Part shown: positions 26,779 through 36,172 of the stretch, piece after piece
How the letters are laid out: every line of letters begins with the position of its first letter
Position numbering within the stretch: position 1 is the stretch's first letter
Program-made: the position numbers and the translations under genes
Origin: Cohnella fermenti
GTDB lineage: Bacteria > Bacillota > Bacilli > Paenibacillales > Paenibacillaceae
Length of the DNA stretch: 64,000 nt
NCBI RefSeq assembly: GCF_004801405.1
Contig: NZ_SSOB01000018.1
Location: 1 to 64,000, forward strand
Direction: 5' to 3'
The notes under the pieces: model-generated
What the model was told of the DNA's origin: nothing
Seen by the model: only the letters and a program-made list of their open reading frames with translations
Databases searched by the model: none

Positions 26779-28995
26779 TTACAGGGCGTCGGCTTCGGGA
26801 ATAAGCTTCAGCGCGACGACGGCCTTGAACAAATCTCCGTCGGTCTCGATCGTCAGGCTCCCTTCATGCAGGTCTACAATCGACTTGGCGATGGCGAGTC
26901 CCAGACCCGCCCCTTCCGTATGGCGCGAAGCGTCTCCGCGCTTGAACCGCTCGAACAGCTCTTCGACTTCTTCGCCGTACTCGAACTTGGACACGTTCTT
27001 GAACGCGATCGCCGCTTCCCGCCGTTCCGTGATCTGCAGCGAGATGTAGGCACGGGAATGATCGAGCGAATACTTCGTCATGTTCCCGATCAGGTTGTCG
27101 AACACCCGCCACAGCTTCTGCCCGTCTGCGAGAACATAGACCGGCTCCTCGGGCAGCGCGACGCGGAATTGGACAGACAAGCCTTGGATAACATCCTTAT
27201 ACTCCGCCAGCGCCTGCTGCATCAGTTGGACAAGGTCCGTCTTCTCCAGAGCCAGCTCCACATTGCCGCTGGACATCTTGGACACCTCGAACAAGTCGTC
27301 GATCATCGTCTGCAACCGCTGCGACTTGCGATCGATAATCTCGAGGTACGCGTCCCGTTCCTCCTTCGTCGCCTCCTCCGATCGCAGCAGCCCCGTGTAC
27401 GTAATAATGGAGGTAAGCGGCGTGCGCAGGTCGTGGCTGACATTGGCGATGAGTTCGGTCTTGAGCCGTTCGCTCTTCGCCTGCTCGTTCTGAAGCGACC
27501 TGACTCCGCTCCTTAGTCCGTTGAGATGACCGGCGAGAGCGGCCAGAACGCTTCGTCCCCTGACGGGAAGCTCCTTCGTCATGCCGCCGGCCGCCAGTTC
27601 TTCCGCAGCCTTGGCAATCCGGTTGAGGTAACCGACGGAACGTGCCGCGAGGAGAACGACAGGAAGGACAACCAGCACCGCGATCAGAGCGAGGGGGAGG
27701 ATAGAGAAGGCGTCGTCCCCGTTTAACGCGATCGCAACCGCCCCTGCCAGGAGACCGATACCGAAGAGAGCAACCGTCAAGACGAGCAGCCTAACGCCCG
27801 AGCTTCTATAGAGGAAGCTGTCCCGCACCTGGTTGCCGGTCCGAACTAGCGAAGCCTTAAGACGCGCGCTGCCTGATCGGAGCAAGGAGCGCCGCCATTG
27901 TCGGCGGATATCCTCCCAGCTGTGCAGCTCGGTTGCCAGCAGCCTCGCCTGAAGGAGTGTCATACTTAGGCCGGCCGCGGCAACCGCCAATGCGAGGATC
28001 AGCCTTCCCGCATAGCCCCAAGGGTCGTCGAGCATAGTCGGGAAGCGGCCGGCCGCAGCGACGGGCAGACCGACCGTCAGCGCCGCCGTTCCCGCGAGCA
28101 GCAGCAATTGAATGTCCAGCGGAAAATCCAGGTATGGCGAGCGCCCCCGCGGCTCGGAAGGAACCGGCCTTGCATAGCCGAACCGGAACAAGCAGAAGAC
28201 GAGCAGAGCGGTGCCGGCCAAGCCGTAGCTGAGCAGAATCCATTGCTCTTGGCGGTATCTCTCCGCCTCCGCCTGAATCGAGCTGTCCGCTGTCACCGCG
28301 ACCCAGCCTTTATAAGGGAGCCTCGAGCTGAGAGACCCCAGCATGAGATATGGCAATTGGTCGGTATCAACCATATAGTCGACTGCGTATGTATAATCGT
28401 CGCCGAACAGTTGCTTCCGGGCCGTGCTCTCGTTCGACGTTCTCAGGCTTGAATAGTGAACTCCCGTCGTGGGATTGACGAAGTAATAATCGAACTGATC
28501 CTGCAGATTCACGAATCTCGCACGGTGCAGCTGTTCCCGGTCCCGGTAGGCGGCGTCAATCTCTGCCTCCTTCTCCTTCCGAATTAAGGCGTCAACATAC
28601 TCGTCGTCCTCCATGATCTTCGCCATCTCCAACTGCTTGCTCTGTTTCTCTTCTCTATAATAAGAAGCAACATCAGTGGAACCCGCAGCGACCGCCTCCT
28701 GGATCAGAGGATCGTATTGCTCGTTATAGGAATTCTGCATATAAGCCATGGGGCCGAACTGATTGCGATAATTCGCAATCTCATAATCTTCTACCGTCAG
28801 GGACGCCTTGGCTTCTTCCACGGGAACCGAGTTCAGCTCGAACAAATTCAGATACGCGACATACTCGTTCAGTTTGCCGCGGAATTCCGGCGTGTGGTAG
28901 TAATCCCGGTAGGTATACTCGCTGCCCTGGCCGATAAGTGCGATCGGCCCGCTCAGACCGATGACGCAGATCAGCGCGTAGAGATACAGCGGCAT
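26779..28995 (-). CDS. Membrane sensor histidine kinase, VanS/WalK-like
   Basis: A 738-aa kinase. One N-terminal transmembrane helix precedes an extracellular segment of about 230 residues. Several more transmembrane helices follow (about 235-455), an unusually membrane-rich sensor. Then come a HAMP-like linker, a HisKA domain with ANVSHDLRTPLTSI and a HATPase domain with NLIGNMTKYS and GAGLGLAIAKSIV. I chose the ATG at 28995, eight nt after GGAG; a TTG at 29019 is possible. It begins one nt after the stop of the OmpR-type regulator gene, so the two form a coupled operon. The signal is unknown. Confidence 0.9.
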   Translation of the reverse strand: MPLYLYALICVIGLSGPIALIGQGSEYTYRDYYHTPEFRGKLNEYVAYLNLFELNSVPVEEAKASLTVEDYEIANYRNQFGPMAYMQNSYNEQYDPLIQEAVAAGSTDVASYYREEKQSKQLEMAKIMEDDEYVDALIRKEKEAEIDAAYRDREQLHRARFVNLQDQFDYYFVNPTTGVHYSSLRTSNESTARKQLFGDDYTYAVDYMVDTDQLPYLMLGSLSSRLPYKGWVAVTADSSIQAEAERYRQEQWILLSYGLAGTALLVFCLFRFGYARPVPSEPRGRSPYLDFPLDIQLLLLAGTAALTVGLPVAAAGRFPTMLDDPWGYAGRLILALAVAAAGLSMTLLQARLLATELHSWEDIRRQWRRSLLRSGSARLKASLVRTGNQVRDSFLYRSSGVRLLVLTVALFGIGLLAGAVAIALNGDDAFSILPLALIAVLVVLPVVLLAARSVGYLNRIAKAAEELAAGGMTKELPVRGRSVLAALAGHLNGLRSGVRSLQNEQAKSERLKTELIANVSHDLRTPLTSIITYTGLLRSEEATKEERDAYLEIIDRKSQRLQTMIDDLFEVSKMSSGNVELALEKTDLVQLMQQALAEYKDVIQGLSVQFRVALPEEPVYVLADGQKLWRVFDNLIGNMTKYSLDHSRAYISLQITERREAAIAFKNVSKFEYGEEVEELFERFKRGDASRHTEGAGLGLAIAKSIVDLHEGSLTIETDGDLFKAVVALKLIPEADAL

Positions 28996-28996
28996 T

Positions 28997-29689
28997 CTAT
29001 TTCTCCATTTTGTAGCCAACTCCCCACACCACCTTCAGGTATCTCGGATTTTTCGGATCGATTTCGATTTTCTCGCGAATCTTGCGGACGTGGACGGCAA
29101 CCGTATTCTCCGTGTAGTAGCCCGGCTCCTTCCACACGCGCTCGTAGATCTCGTTGATCGACAGCACGCGCCCCGCATTCGTCATCAGCAGCTCCACAAT
29201 CTTGTATTCAATCGGCGTCAGCTTGACCGCTTCTCCGTTCACGCTGACTTCCTTGGCTTCCTGGTTCAAGGCGAGCCCCCGCAGCTCGATCGTCTTCTTG
29301 GCGCCCTCGTATGAACCGAGAGTCACATACCTGCGGAGCAGCGACTTGACGCGAGCCACGAGCTCCATCGGATGGAACGGCTTCGTCACATAATCGTCCG
29401 CCCCGACATGAAGCCCCAGAATCTTGTCGCTGTCCTCGCTCTTGGCGCTGAGCATCAGAATCGGCAGGTTGCGGCTCTCGCGAATCTTGAACGTTGCCGC
29501 GATCCCGTCCAGCTTGGGCATCATCACATCCAGAATAATCAGATGCACCGGCTCCGCCTCCAGCATCGCAAGCGCCTCCAAGCCGTCCTTCGCCTGCAGC
29601 ACTTCAATTCCTTCGTGCTTCAAATAGATTTCGATGGCGTCCCGTATCTCCTTGTCATCGTCGACCACCAGCACCACTTGCTGCTCCAC
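28997..29689 (-). CDS. OmpR/PhoB-type response regulator
   Basis: A 230-aa two-component regulator. The receiver has VVDDDKE, phospho-acceptor Asp54 in IILDVMMP and a conserved Lys in DDYVTKPF. A winged-helix DNA-binding domain (about 130-228) has LTPIEYKIVELL and YTENTVAVHVRKIREKIE. The GTG at 29689 is preferred because AGGAGG lies nine nt upstream; a TTG at 29716 would include that site. It is first in a two-gene operon with the kinase and is not obviously tied to either adjacent sugar locus. Confidence 0.92.
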   Translation of the reverse strand: MEQQVVLVVDDDKEIRDAIEIYLKHEGIEVLQAKDGLEALAMLEAEPVHLIILDVMMPKLDGIAATFKIRESRNLPILMLSAKSEDSDKILGLHVGADDYVTKPFHPMELVARVKSLLRRYVTLGSYEGAKKTIELRGLALNQEAKEVSVNGEAVKLTPIEYKIVELLMTNAGRVLSINEIYERVWKEPGYYTENTVAVHVRKIREKIEIDPKNPRYLKVVWGVGYKMEK

Positions 29690-29891
29690 CCGTCGCTTCC
29701 TCCTCGCCCGCTGCAATCTCTTTCTCTATTGTAATGGGAAAATATGAATATTCGTTAGGGAAAAGTATGAAGATCTTCTTAAGGTAATAGGAACCGGCGC
29801 AAGAAGGGGCAACCGTGCCCCTGTCCGTTATCCCAAGCACAGCCCCACCCACGTACAATCGAACCCCGGACCCTCTCGGATGACCGTTTTT

Positions 29892-29907
29892 ATGCGAAAA
29901 ACCACAT
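29892..29907 (-). repeat. Solitary copy of the 16-bp palindromic repeat unit
   Basis: ATGCGAAAAACCACAT on the plus strand is the exact reverse complement of the unit at 63637-63652. No clear neighbouring copies occur at 52-bp steps. Confidence 0.7.
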
Positions 29908-29958
29908 ACAATCCTCATTGCCAGAGGGGGCAGGAGCAGATTGCCCAGTGGTTTCTCT

Positions 29959-30041
29959 AAAAGGGTGCCTTATCCCATCTGTTCAGGCCATCATTTACCA
30001 ATAATTAGGATACTGATAAAAGGGGATAAGGTACCCTCTTT
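29959..30041. repeat. Long inverted repeat in intergenic DNA
   Basis: Arms 29959-29976 and 30023-30041 match at about 17 positions with one bulge, around a 46-nt AT-rich loop. The arms contain GCCTTATCCC and GGGATAAGG. It could be a structured RNA or the remains of a small mobile element. No gene is linked to it. Confidence 0.5.
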
Positions 30042-30336
30042 GAATATAAAGAAAAGACTGGTTTCAATCAGTGCAGCAATAGATACGGGGTGGGAGTACC
30101 GGGGGACACTTCACTTGCTTTAACGCCCCCCATCCCATTCTGCGGGAAGTCCGGAAGCAGAGGCTAGGAGGTAGCTATCACAAACGGGATTGCGGGATCG
30201 TTCTACTAGAAATCGAGTTGTGTTGTGCGGGATTTTCGTATAACGGTGCACAGTACGAGGCTGGTGAGGCTGCGTTATAATGGCGCGTAGGGCGGGGTTT
30301 GTTGCGTTTCGGGGATTAAATCGCATAACAATCGGA

Positions 30337-30404
30337 CACAAAAAACCGTCCTTGGTTAAGTGAGGTACCCACCACCCACTTGCGCAAGGAACGGTTTCTT
30401 TGTG
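30337..30404 (-). terminator. Long bidirectional terminator after the locus C SLH gene
   Basis: Outer arms 30337-30354 and 30385-30404 pair over about 18 bp with two bulges. An inner stem (AAGTG-GGT with ACC-CACTT) extends the hairpin. On the minus strand a T6 run follows the ACGG arm. It begins 46 nt after the stop at 30450. Confidence 0.85.
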
Positions 30405-30449
30405 CATTTTCCATACTATAGATCGATTTGGCCGAACAACGGCACAGGA

Positions 30450-33400
30450 TTAATCCGCGATGAAGCGATAGATGACAGCCGCGGCTTGAGCCCGTGTCGC
30501 CGCTTGCTTGGGCCCGAAGATTCCATCCTCGAAGCCGCCCATCAGTCCGGCTGCGCGAACGGCCGCGACGGCCTCCTGCGAATACTTGGCAATCGCGCTT
30601 GCATCGCCGAATGCCGCATCATGGTCCGCATCCGTCTTCAGCGTCACACCCGCCGCTTGAGCTGCACGGTAGAGCATCACCGCCATCTCTTCTCTTGTGA
30701 TCGTATCGTCGGCGCCGAATTGCCGCTCCGACTTGCCTTGGACGATGCCCAGCGAGTATGCCGTCGACACCGCTTCCTCATACCAACTGCCCGGCTCAAC
30801 ATCCTCGAACGGAAGCGTCGCAGCCGTCTGGACATTCGCCAGCTCCAATGCGCCAAGCAGCATCTTCAGGAATTCCGCACGCGTGACGGTGCGTTCCGGC
30901 TGGAAGGCTCCCGTTCCCGTGCCGTTCACGATCCCTCTCGCCGCGAGCGATTCGATCATCTCCTTCGCCCAGTTCGCGGAGGCCAGATCGCCGAATGCTG
31001 CCGGAACATACGCGATCGCATACCGGCTGAAGTGTGCCGGGCGGAACGACATGCTGCCCGTTGCAGCATCGTACTTGCCGTTCTTGACGATCTGCAGCAA
31101 TCCCGACTCGTCGATGTAGTAGACGACAAGACCGGCCTTCGATTCTCCCGCCTGCAGCGCATAGCTCAGCGAGACGGTTACCGTTCCGTTAAAGGCGGGA
31201 GGCTCATTGCCATCCACCAGAAGCGCGAACTCATAGACCGCGTGGTTGCCGATTCGGCTTGCGACGCCGGCGGCAAGCGTTGCCGGATCGATCGGAGCTA
31301 CGCGCAAGGTCAATTGTTCGCTGTCCGGCTTCAAGATACCCGAGACGTCAGCGACAGCGAGCTCGACCTTGACTCCGTTCCGTTCGATGACAATCGAGCG
31401 AACCGCGCTCTCATTGCCGACGAAGCTCTGAACCGGCAGCGTTATCTCTGTCTGGCCCGAGGCGCCTTCGGCGTCGAGAACGAGATCCAGCACACCGTTC
31501 GTTGCGCTCTCCAGAGCCTTGGCGACATCGGCCTCCGACAATTCGGCCTTCATCTGGCCGCTGGAATCTGCAGTTGCTTGAACGATAACCTTGCCGTCCC
31601 GAAGGGTCAGCGTTAGGCTTGGCGTCGTTGCCGTTGTGTCCCCGCCGGAAGATGACGGATTGTCGACCGGAGGAGTTACCGGCGGATCGGTCGGCGTTGT
31701 CGTGCTTGCGGCTTCCACGGTCACTTCCGTCGTCGCCGTGAACGAACCGTCTTGCGTCGTCGCCGTAATCGTCGCGTGGCCTTCCTTCTCCGCCGTGACG
31801 ACGCCGTTCTCGTCAACCTCTGCAACAGATGAGTCGCTCGTGCTCCAGCTTACGGCTTTGTTCGTCGCCTCCTCCGGCGCGACGACGGCCGTTAGCGACG
31901 AGCGGTCTCCCTCCGTCAGCGTCAGCTCGGTCGGCGTTACCGCTACTCCCGTCACCTCAACGGTTGCCGGAGGGTCCACCGGCGGATCGGTCGGCGTTGT
32001 CGTGCTTGCGGCTTCCACGGTCACTTCCGTCGTCGCCGTGAACGAACCGTCTTGCGTCGTCGCCGTAATCGTCGCGTGGCCTTCCTTCTCCGCCGTGACG
32101 ACGCCGTTCTCGTCAACCTCTGCGACGGATGGGTCGCTCGTGCTCCAGCTTACGGCCTTGTTCGTCGCATCGTCAGGTGAGACGACGGCCGTCAGCGACG
32201 AGCGGTCTCCCTCCGTCAGCGTCAGCTCGGCCGGCGTTACCGCTACTCCCGTCACCTCAACCGCAGCCGGCGGATCGACTGGCGGATCGACCGGGGTCTC
32301 GCCTGCCGTCACGCGGATGGTGTACGTCTGGAACTGGTCTCCGCTGGCGGAGGCAACCGCCAGAACGATCGTATTGAGACCGTCTTGGAGCGTTACCGAT
32401 ACGGGACTTGCAGCGGCAAGCGTCTTGCCGTTAAGCGTCACGGTGACCGTACTGCCCGAAGTCGCCTTCGCATAGGTCAATGTGTGTTCCTTCTCCATGG
32501 TGTTCTCTGTCGTATAGAAGAGATCCGCTTCATCGGGTTCCGTTCCCGTAAACGCAGGGTCAAGCGTCAGCTCCGTAATGGCCAACTCGGTTAAATAAGC
32601 CAATACCAGCTCGTCCTGCTTGGTCAATTCAAGGGTGTACGTTATTGCCGAGCCGTCGGCTGCCGTAACGATCAGAGGGATCGTGTTGAGGCCAGCCGCC
32701 AAGGGAACCTCAACGTAATCGTTATCGTCGACGCGTCCGAGATCCTTCCCGTTCACCGACACTTCCGCGAATGGACTGGAAGGGGCGACGCGCACCTTTA
32801 CACTGTCATAAGAGAAGGGAACGCGAGAGGACGACGTAAAGGTATGGGTACCGGCATCGTAGGCCAGCGCTTCGCTGCCCAGCTCCTCTACCGTCACATT
32901 GGCGATATCCGCGTCGTCTCCTTCCGGACTTCCTTCATAGGCCCACAAATAATCGATCAACAGATCGCCGGTGTTATTGGCGCTTCCGAAGATTTGGAGG
33001 AAGTTGAGAGCGGTGCCCGCCGTGCGCAACTGCGCGCCTGCCTTCATCAATTCTCCATCGATATAGAAGTCGAAGGTGTCCGAATCCATGTTGACGACCA
33101 TCCGGATGTCGTACCAACGATTCATGGCCGAAGCGAAATTCGTGGTCCCGGAAGAGCCTCGGGTAACGTGGGTAAAGATATTGCCCTTGCTGATCCCGAC
33201 ATCCGCCATCGGTGCGCTGATGGTGCCGCTGCTATCGATCGTCTCGCCGCTGTAGATGGCGAACTGATTCGCGTTGCTTCCGGCTGCCGTTCTCATGATT
33301 CGAGTCTCGATCGTGAACACTCCGGTCGCATTCAAGGCGTTCTTGTTCCAGACCGTTACACTTCCGGAACTGGCCGTCTTCTCAAGCTTCAGATACGAAT

Positions 33401-35939
33401 TCCCGTTGTTGTCTTTAACGATGTCAACCGTTCCGCCGGCGCTGTTCACATTCCACAGCTCGTTGCCGGTGAAGGCTCCCTCCGCATAATTGAAGCTCTC
33501 GTTCAGGAAGTAACGAAGCTCCTTGACGACACGGGAGATCGGAAGGTCCACCACGGTCGTGTGGGCCGCTTGCACGGCGATTCCGCTCTTCGTACCGTCA
33601 TAATAATCCTGCTTCTGTACCGTCACGGTATAGCCGCTCCCGACAGGGATGTTGTCAATGACATAACTTCCGTTCGTTGTCGTTACGGCTGTGCCGACGA
33701 CTTGTCCCGAGCCGTCCGTTACCGTTACGTTGACATTCGGGATGCCGATCACATTGCCGGCAATCGAACCGGTTGTCAGCAAGCTGGCCCCGAGAGTCAG
33801 ATTCAGCATCGACACATCCGCGCCGATGATTGTGGCGGCAGCGGCGGTCGAGTCCTGATAGTCGCTCATGGACGCCGTCACGGCAACTGCCGTTCCGGCG
33901 GGAATTCCGCCGATCGAATACAATCCCTTCGCGTCCGAGATGCCCGTATACGATTGTCCGCCGGCCTTCGCGGTTACGGTCACCCCCGCCTTGATATCTC
34001 CGTAGGGATCGAAGGTATATCCTCTCAAATCACCGATGGAAGAATCGTCCCCGACGAACTCGTAGATGCCGATATCGACGCCTCCGGCGGTGATCGAATT
34101 CCCGGCGACGTCCGTAATCGTACCGACGGGAATCGTCGTATTGTCGTGTGACGCGATCGCCTTGCCCGCGCTGATCAGCGGCGAGTCGGCTTGCAGCTCG
34201 AGACCGGAGAGGTCCACATCGCTGCCGCTTCCTCCCGTGACGCTCGACGGCGCCTTGAACTTGGGATCGGCGACGATGGCCGCGGTGTCTTCCGCCGGCA
34301 CTTCCGTCACGTTGTAATAGCTATTGTTGCTATAGGTCAGGCTGGTCCCATCATCCGTTCGTGCAGAGGCGTTATTCGGGCTGTAGAAGATATTGTTGTA
34401 GAGATAATGGAAGTTGTTCGTATCGTTCAGGAAGGTGTTCTTGTCTCCCGATGTCGAGACGAAGGTGGCCGCCGTGCTGCGAGAGTTGTAGAAAATATTA
34501 TTGTAGATATAATTGTGGCCCTTGTTCCCGTGAATGTTCAGGTATCGCTTGCCGCTCTCGCTGTCCTTGATGACGTTGTAGCGGACGACCGCGCTGCCAT
34601 AAGTGAAGCCGCACAGGAGAATGCCGTCGCCGTTATCGTGCAAATAATTGTACTGGATCAGCGCATTGGTAGACGCCCGGTCCGGATCGATCGCATTGGA
34701 GTCGGAGCCTGTCGGCTTCTGCTTCGCTTCATAAACTTCATTCCACTCGACCGTAATGCGATCGGTGTAGTACAGTTCGATTGCACTGGTTCCGGCCCCG
34801 GCCGAGACGTTGTTCCGAATGATCGAATCTCTCGTGCTCGTCAGATAGATCGTATCCGCCGCATAATCGCTCCCCGAGTGATCCAGGTAATTGTGCTGAA
34901 TGGTGAAGTTGGTGTTCGGATACCAATCGGTATAATCGTAGGACGGAGCGCTCGCATCCTGCCGTTCGCCCCATGCCTTCAATTGCTTGACGATAATGCC
35001 GCCGAAGGAGTTGTCGATCAACACATTGTTCTCGATAACCGCGTCCGAGAACCAGGTCGGCTGATACCCCGTTACGTCGACCGGATTGGCGATGACGGGA
35101 AGGCCGTCCTGCCCCTTGACGATGATCTCGAACAGGATGCCGGCCGTGCGCTTGGAGGGGTCCCACCCCGTTCCGCTGACGGAGTTCCATTCGCCCGCTA
35201 CATCGTGCACATAAAGATCGTGGAGCCAGTAGCCCTTCAGCTCCGTCTGGGTCGTGTTATTGCCGCCCGCGATGTGAATTCCGCGTCTGTCCTGAATCAT
35301 CGAGACCTCGGATTGCTTGCCGGTGTAGCCGTCCGGGATATTGCTGATGTCCAGGTCGCGGATTTCGATATACGGCTGATTCTCCAGATAGACCGCATCC
35401 GAGGCGTAACGCGTGCTGCCGTCGGTGAACGTCCATGGAATCGCGATATTCTTCGCCGACAGCTTCGGCTTGGCACCCGATCCGTAGGCGCCGATAACGA
35501 TCCGTTTGCCCTCTTCGCCCGATCCCTTCGGATGCAAGGACTCGGTAAGCTCCCAGGCGCCGCCCGCCTGGAACAGAATCATATCGCCGGGCGAGAAGGT
35601 CGTCGCGTTAACCTTCTGCACGGTCTTCCACGGGGTTGCCTGGCTTGTTCCGTCGTTGCTGTCGTTCCCGTTCGGGGACACATAATAGACGGTTCCTTGA
35701 GCCGCGCCGGGATCGCTCGTCACAACTTGAGCGTTGGCTTCATCGCTCAGGATGCTCTCCCCCAATTGCTTGATCGCGTAGTCGCCGGCTTGCGACACGA
35801 CGCTTGAATACAAGTCCGACGTTCCGGCCTCCTCGGCTTGCGCGCCTTGGCCGGAGAACAGGCTGAACAGAAGAGCTCCGGCAAGCAGCGCCGCCAAGCC
35901 CTTCCTCATTCCTCTGTTTGCCTTCCGATCGTTCATCAT
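30450..35939 (-). CDS. SLH-anchored beta-helix protein with Big2 repeats, locus C
   Basis: A 1829-aa secreted surface protein. It starts at the ATG at 35939, seven nt after GGAGG; the frame is open for 58 more codons without a ribosome site. A signal peptide (1-35, ending AQA) precedes a pectate-lyase-like right-handed beta-helix (about 80-640, opening with YYVSPNGNDSNDG). CarboxypepD-regulatory-like domains (about 650-790), a concanavalin-like domain (about 809-990), two cadherin-like domains (about 1013-1190), two nearly identical Big2 domains (about 1219-1419), a further C-terminal domain and three SLH domains (about 1650-1829) follow. It probably degrades or binds a polysaccharide at the cell surface for the locus C importer. 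Catalytic residues could not be identified, so the activity is uncertain. It has its own promoter with the locus C operator and a cre-like box. Confidence 0.82.
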   Translation of the reverse strand: MMNDRKANRGMRKGLAALLAGALLFSLFSGQGAQAEEAGTSDLYSSVVSQAGDYAIKQLGESILSDEANAQVVTSDPGAAQGTVYYVSPNGNDSNDGTSQATPWKTVQKVNATTFSPGDMILFQAGGAWELTESLHPKGSGEEGKRIVIGAYGSGAKPKLSAKNIAIPWTFTDGSTRYASDAVYLENQPYIEIRDLDISNIPDGYTGKQSEVSMIQDRRGIHIAGGNNTTQTELKGYWLHDLYVHDVAGEWNSVSGTGWDPSKRTAGILFEIIVKGQDGLPVIANPVDVTGYQPTWFSDAVIENNVLIDNSFGGIIVKQLKAWGERQDASAPSYDYTDWYPNTNFTIQHNYLDHSGSDYAADTIYLTSTRDSIIRNNVSAGAGTSAIELYYTDRITVEWNEVYEAKQKPTGSDSNAIDPDRASTNALIQYNYLHDNGDGILLCGFTYGSAVVRYNVIKDSESGKRYLNIHGNKGHNYIYNNIFYNSRSTAATFVSTSGDKNTFLNDTNNFHYLYNNIFYSPNNASARTDDGTSLTYSNNSYYNVTEVPAEDTAAIVADPKFKAPSSVTGGSGSDVDLSGLELQADSPLISAGKAIASHDNTTIPVGTITDVAGNSITAGGVDIGIYEFVGDDSSIGDLRGYTFDPYGDIKAGVTVTAKAGGQSYTGISDAKGLYSIGGIPAGTAVAVTASMSDYQDSTAAAATIIGADVSMLNLTLGASLLTTGSIAGNVIGIPNVNVTVTDGSGQVVGTAVTTTNGSYVIDNIPVGSGYTVTVQKQDYYDGTKSGIAVQAAHTTVVDLPISRVVKELRYFLNESFNYAEGAFTGNELWNVNSAGGTVDIVKDNNGNSYLKLEKTASSGSVTVWNKNALNATGVFTIETRIMRTAAGSNANQFAIYSGETIDSSGTISAPMADVGISKGNIFTHVTRGSSGTTNFASAMNRWYDIRMVVNMDSDTFDFYIDGELMKAGAQLRTAGTALNFLQIFGSANNTGDLLIDYLWAYEGSPEGDDADIANVTVEELGSEALAYDAGTHTFTSSSRVPFSYDSVKVRVAPSSPFAEVSVNGKDLGRVDDNDYVEVPLAAGLNTIPLIVTAADGSAITYTLELTKQDELVLAYLTELAITELTLDPAFTGTEPDEADLFYTTENTMEKEHTLTYAKATSGSTVTVTLNGKTLAAASPVSVTLQDGLNTIVLAVASASGDQFQTYTIRVTAGETPVDPPVDPPAAVEVTGVAVTPAELTLTEGDRSSLTAVVSPDDATNKAVSWSTSDPSVAEVDENGVVTAEKEGHATITATTQDGSFTATTEVTVEAASTTTPTDPPVDPPATVEVTGVAVTPTELTLTEGDRSSLTAVVAPEEATNKAVSWSTSDSSVAEVDENGVVTAEKEGHATITATTQDGSFTATTEVTVEAASTTTPTDPPVTPPVDNPSSSGGDTTATTPSLTLTLRDGKVIVQATADSSGQMKAELSEADVAKALESATNGVLDLVLDAEGASGQTEITLPVQSFVGNESAVRSIVIERNGVKVELAVADVSGILKPDSEQLTLRVAPIDPATLAAGVASRIGNHAVYEFALLVDGNEPPAFNGTVTVSLSYALQAGESKAGLVVYYIDESGLLQIVKNGKYDAATGSMSFRPAHFSRYAIAYVPAAFGDLASANWAKEMIESLAARGIVNGTGTGAFQPERTVTRAEFLKMLLGALELANVQTAATLPFEDVEPGSWYEEAVSTAYSLGIVQGKSERQFGADDTITREEMAVMLYRAAQAAGVTLKTDADHDAAFGDASAIAKYSQEAVAAVRAAGLMGGFEDGIFGPKQAATRAQAAAVIYRFIAD
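31681..32280 (-). repeat. 300-bp tandem duplication coding Big2 domains
   Basis: Units 31681-31980 and 31981-32280 are in exact 300-bp register. The first 143 nt are identical and the rest differ at scattered positions. Each codes 100 residues: one Big2 domain and a Pro/Asp/Thr-rich linker. Such identity points to a recent duplication or gene conversion. Confidence 0.92.
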
Positions 35940-35975
35940 CGCTATACCTCCATATCCTCTGCCCATCCTCTGTTG

Positions 35976-35988
35976 GAATGCGCTTACA
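35976..35988 (-). promoter_or_regulatory. cre-like box in the SLH gene leader
   Basis: TGTAAGCGCATTC on the minus strand lies about 12 nt after the expected transcription start of the promoter at 36007-36060. The same element, with one change, sits at the same place before the locus C binding-protein gene. It resembles a CcpA roadblock site. Confidence 0.5.
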
Positions 35989-36006
35989 AGTTCTTGTTCA
36001 CTCCAA

Positions 36007-36066
36007 ATTATAGAGCACGCCATACGGCTGCATAGTAGGCTAGCGAACGCAAATCTTTCACTATCC
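36007..36066 (-). promoter_or_regulatory. Locus C operator and promoter before the SLH gene
   Basis: TGGATAGTGAAAG-N7-TTC on the minus strand (core 36045-36060) is followed, 35 nt after the TTC begins, by TATAAT (36007-36012). The TGGATAGTGAAAG part is identical to the site before the binding-protein gene. It is a probable binding site for the locus C YesN regulator. Confidence 0.75.
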
Positions 36067-36172
36067 ATGCATGTCCGCGCGAATCCGTCGATAGTGAAGG
36101 GGATAGAACGCAATCGAACCGACGCATAAGGCCGCCGGTTCGATTATGAGACTCCTGGCTATCCGTGTTCCG

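Larger units (their letters stand above)
29690..30336. other. Gene-free region with inverted repeats
   Basis: No convincing gene lies here. It must contain the promoter of the OmpR-type pair. It also holds one exact minus-strand copy of the palindromic unit ATGTGGTTTTTCGCAT (29892-29907) and a long inverted repeat (29959-29976 with 30023-30041). The rest shows nothing recognisable. A plus-strand frame of 60 codons (29941-30123) has no ribosome site. Confidence 0.5.

Noticed and set aside
32844-35807. Plus-strand open frames of 435 and 538 codons over the locus C SLH gene
   Set aside because: Same reason: antisense shadows of a real gene, with no start signals.
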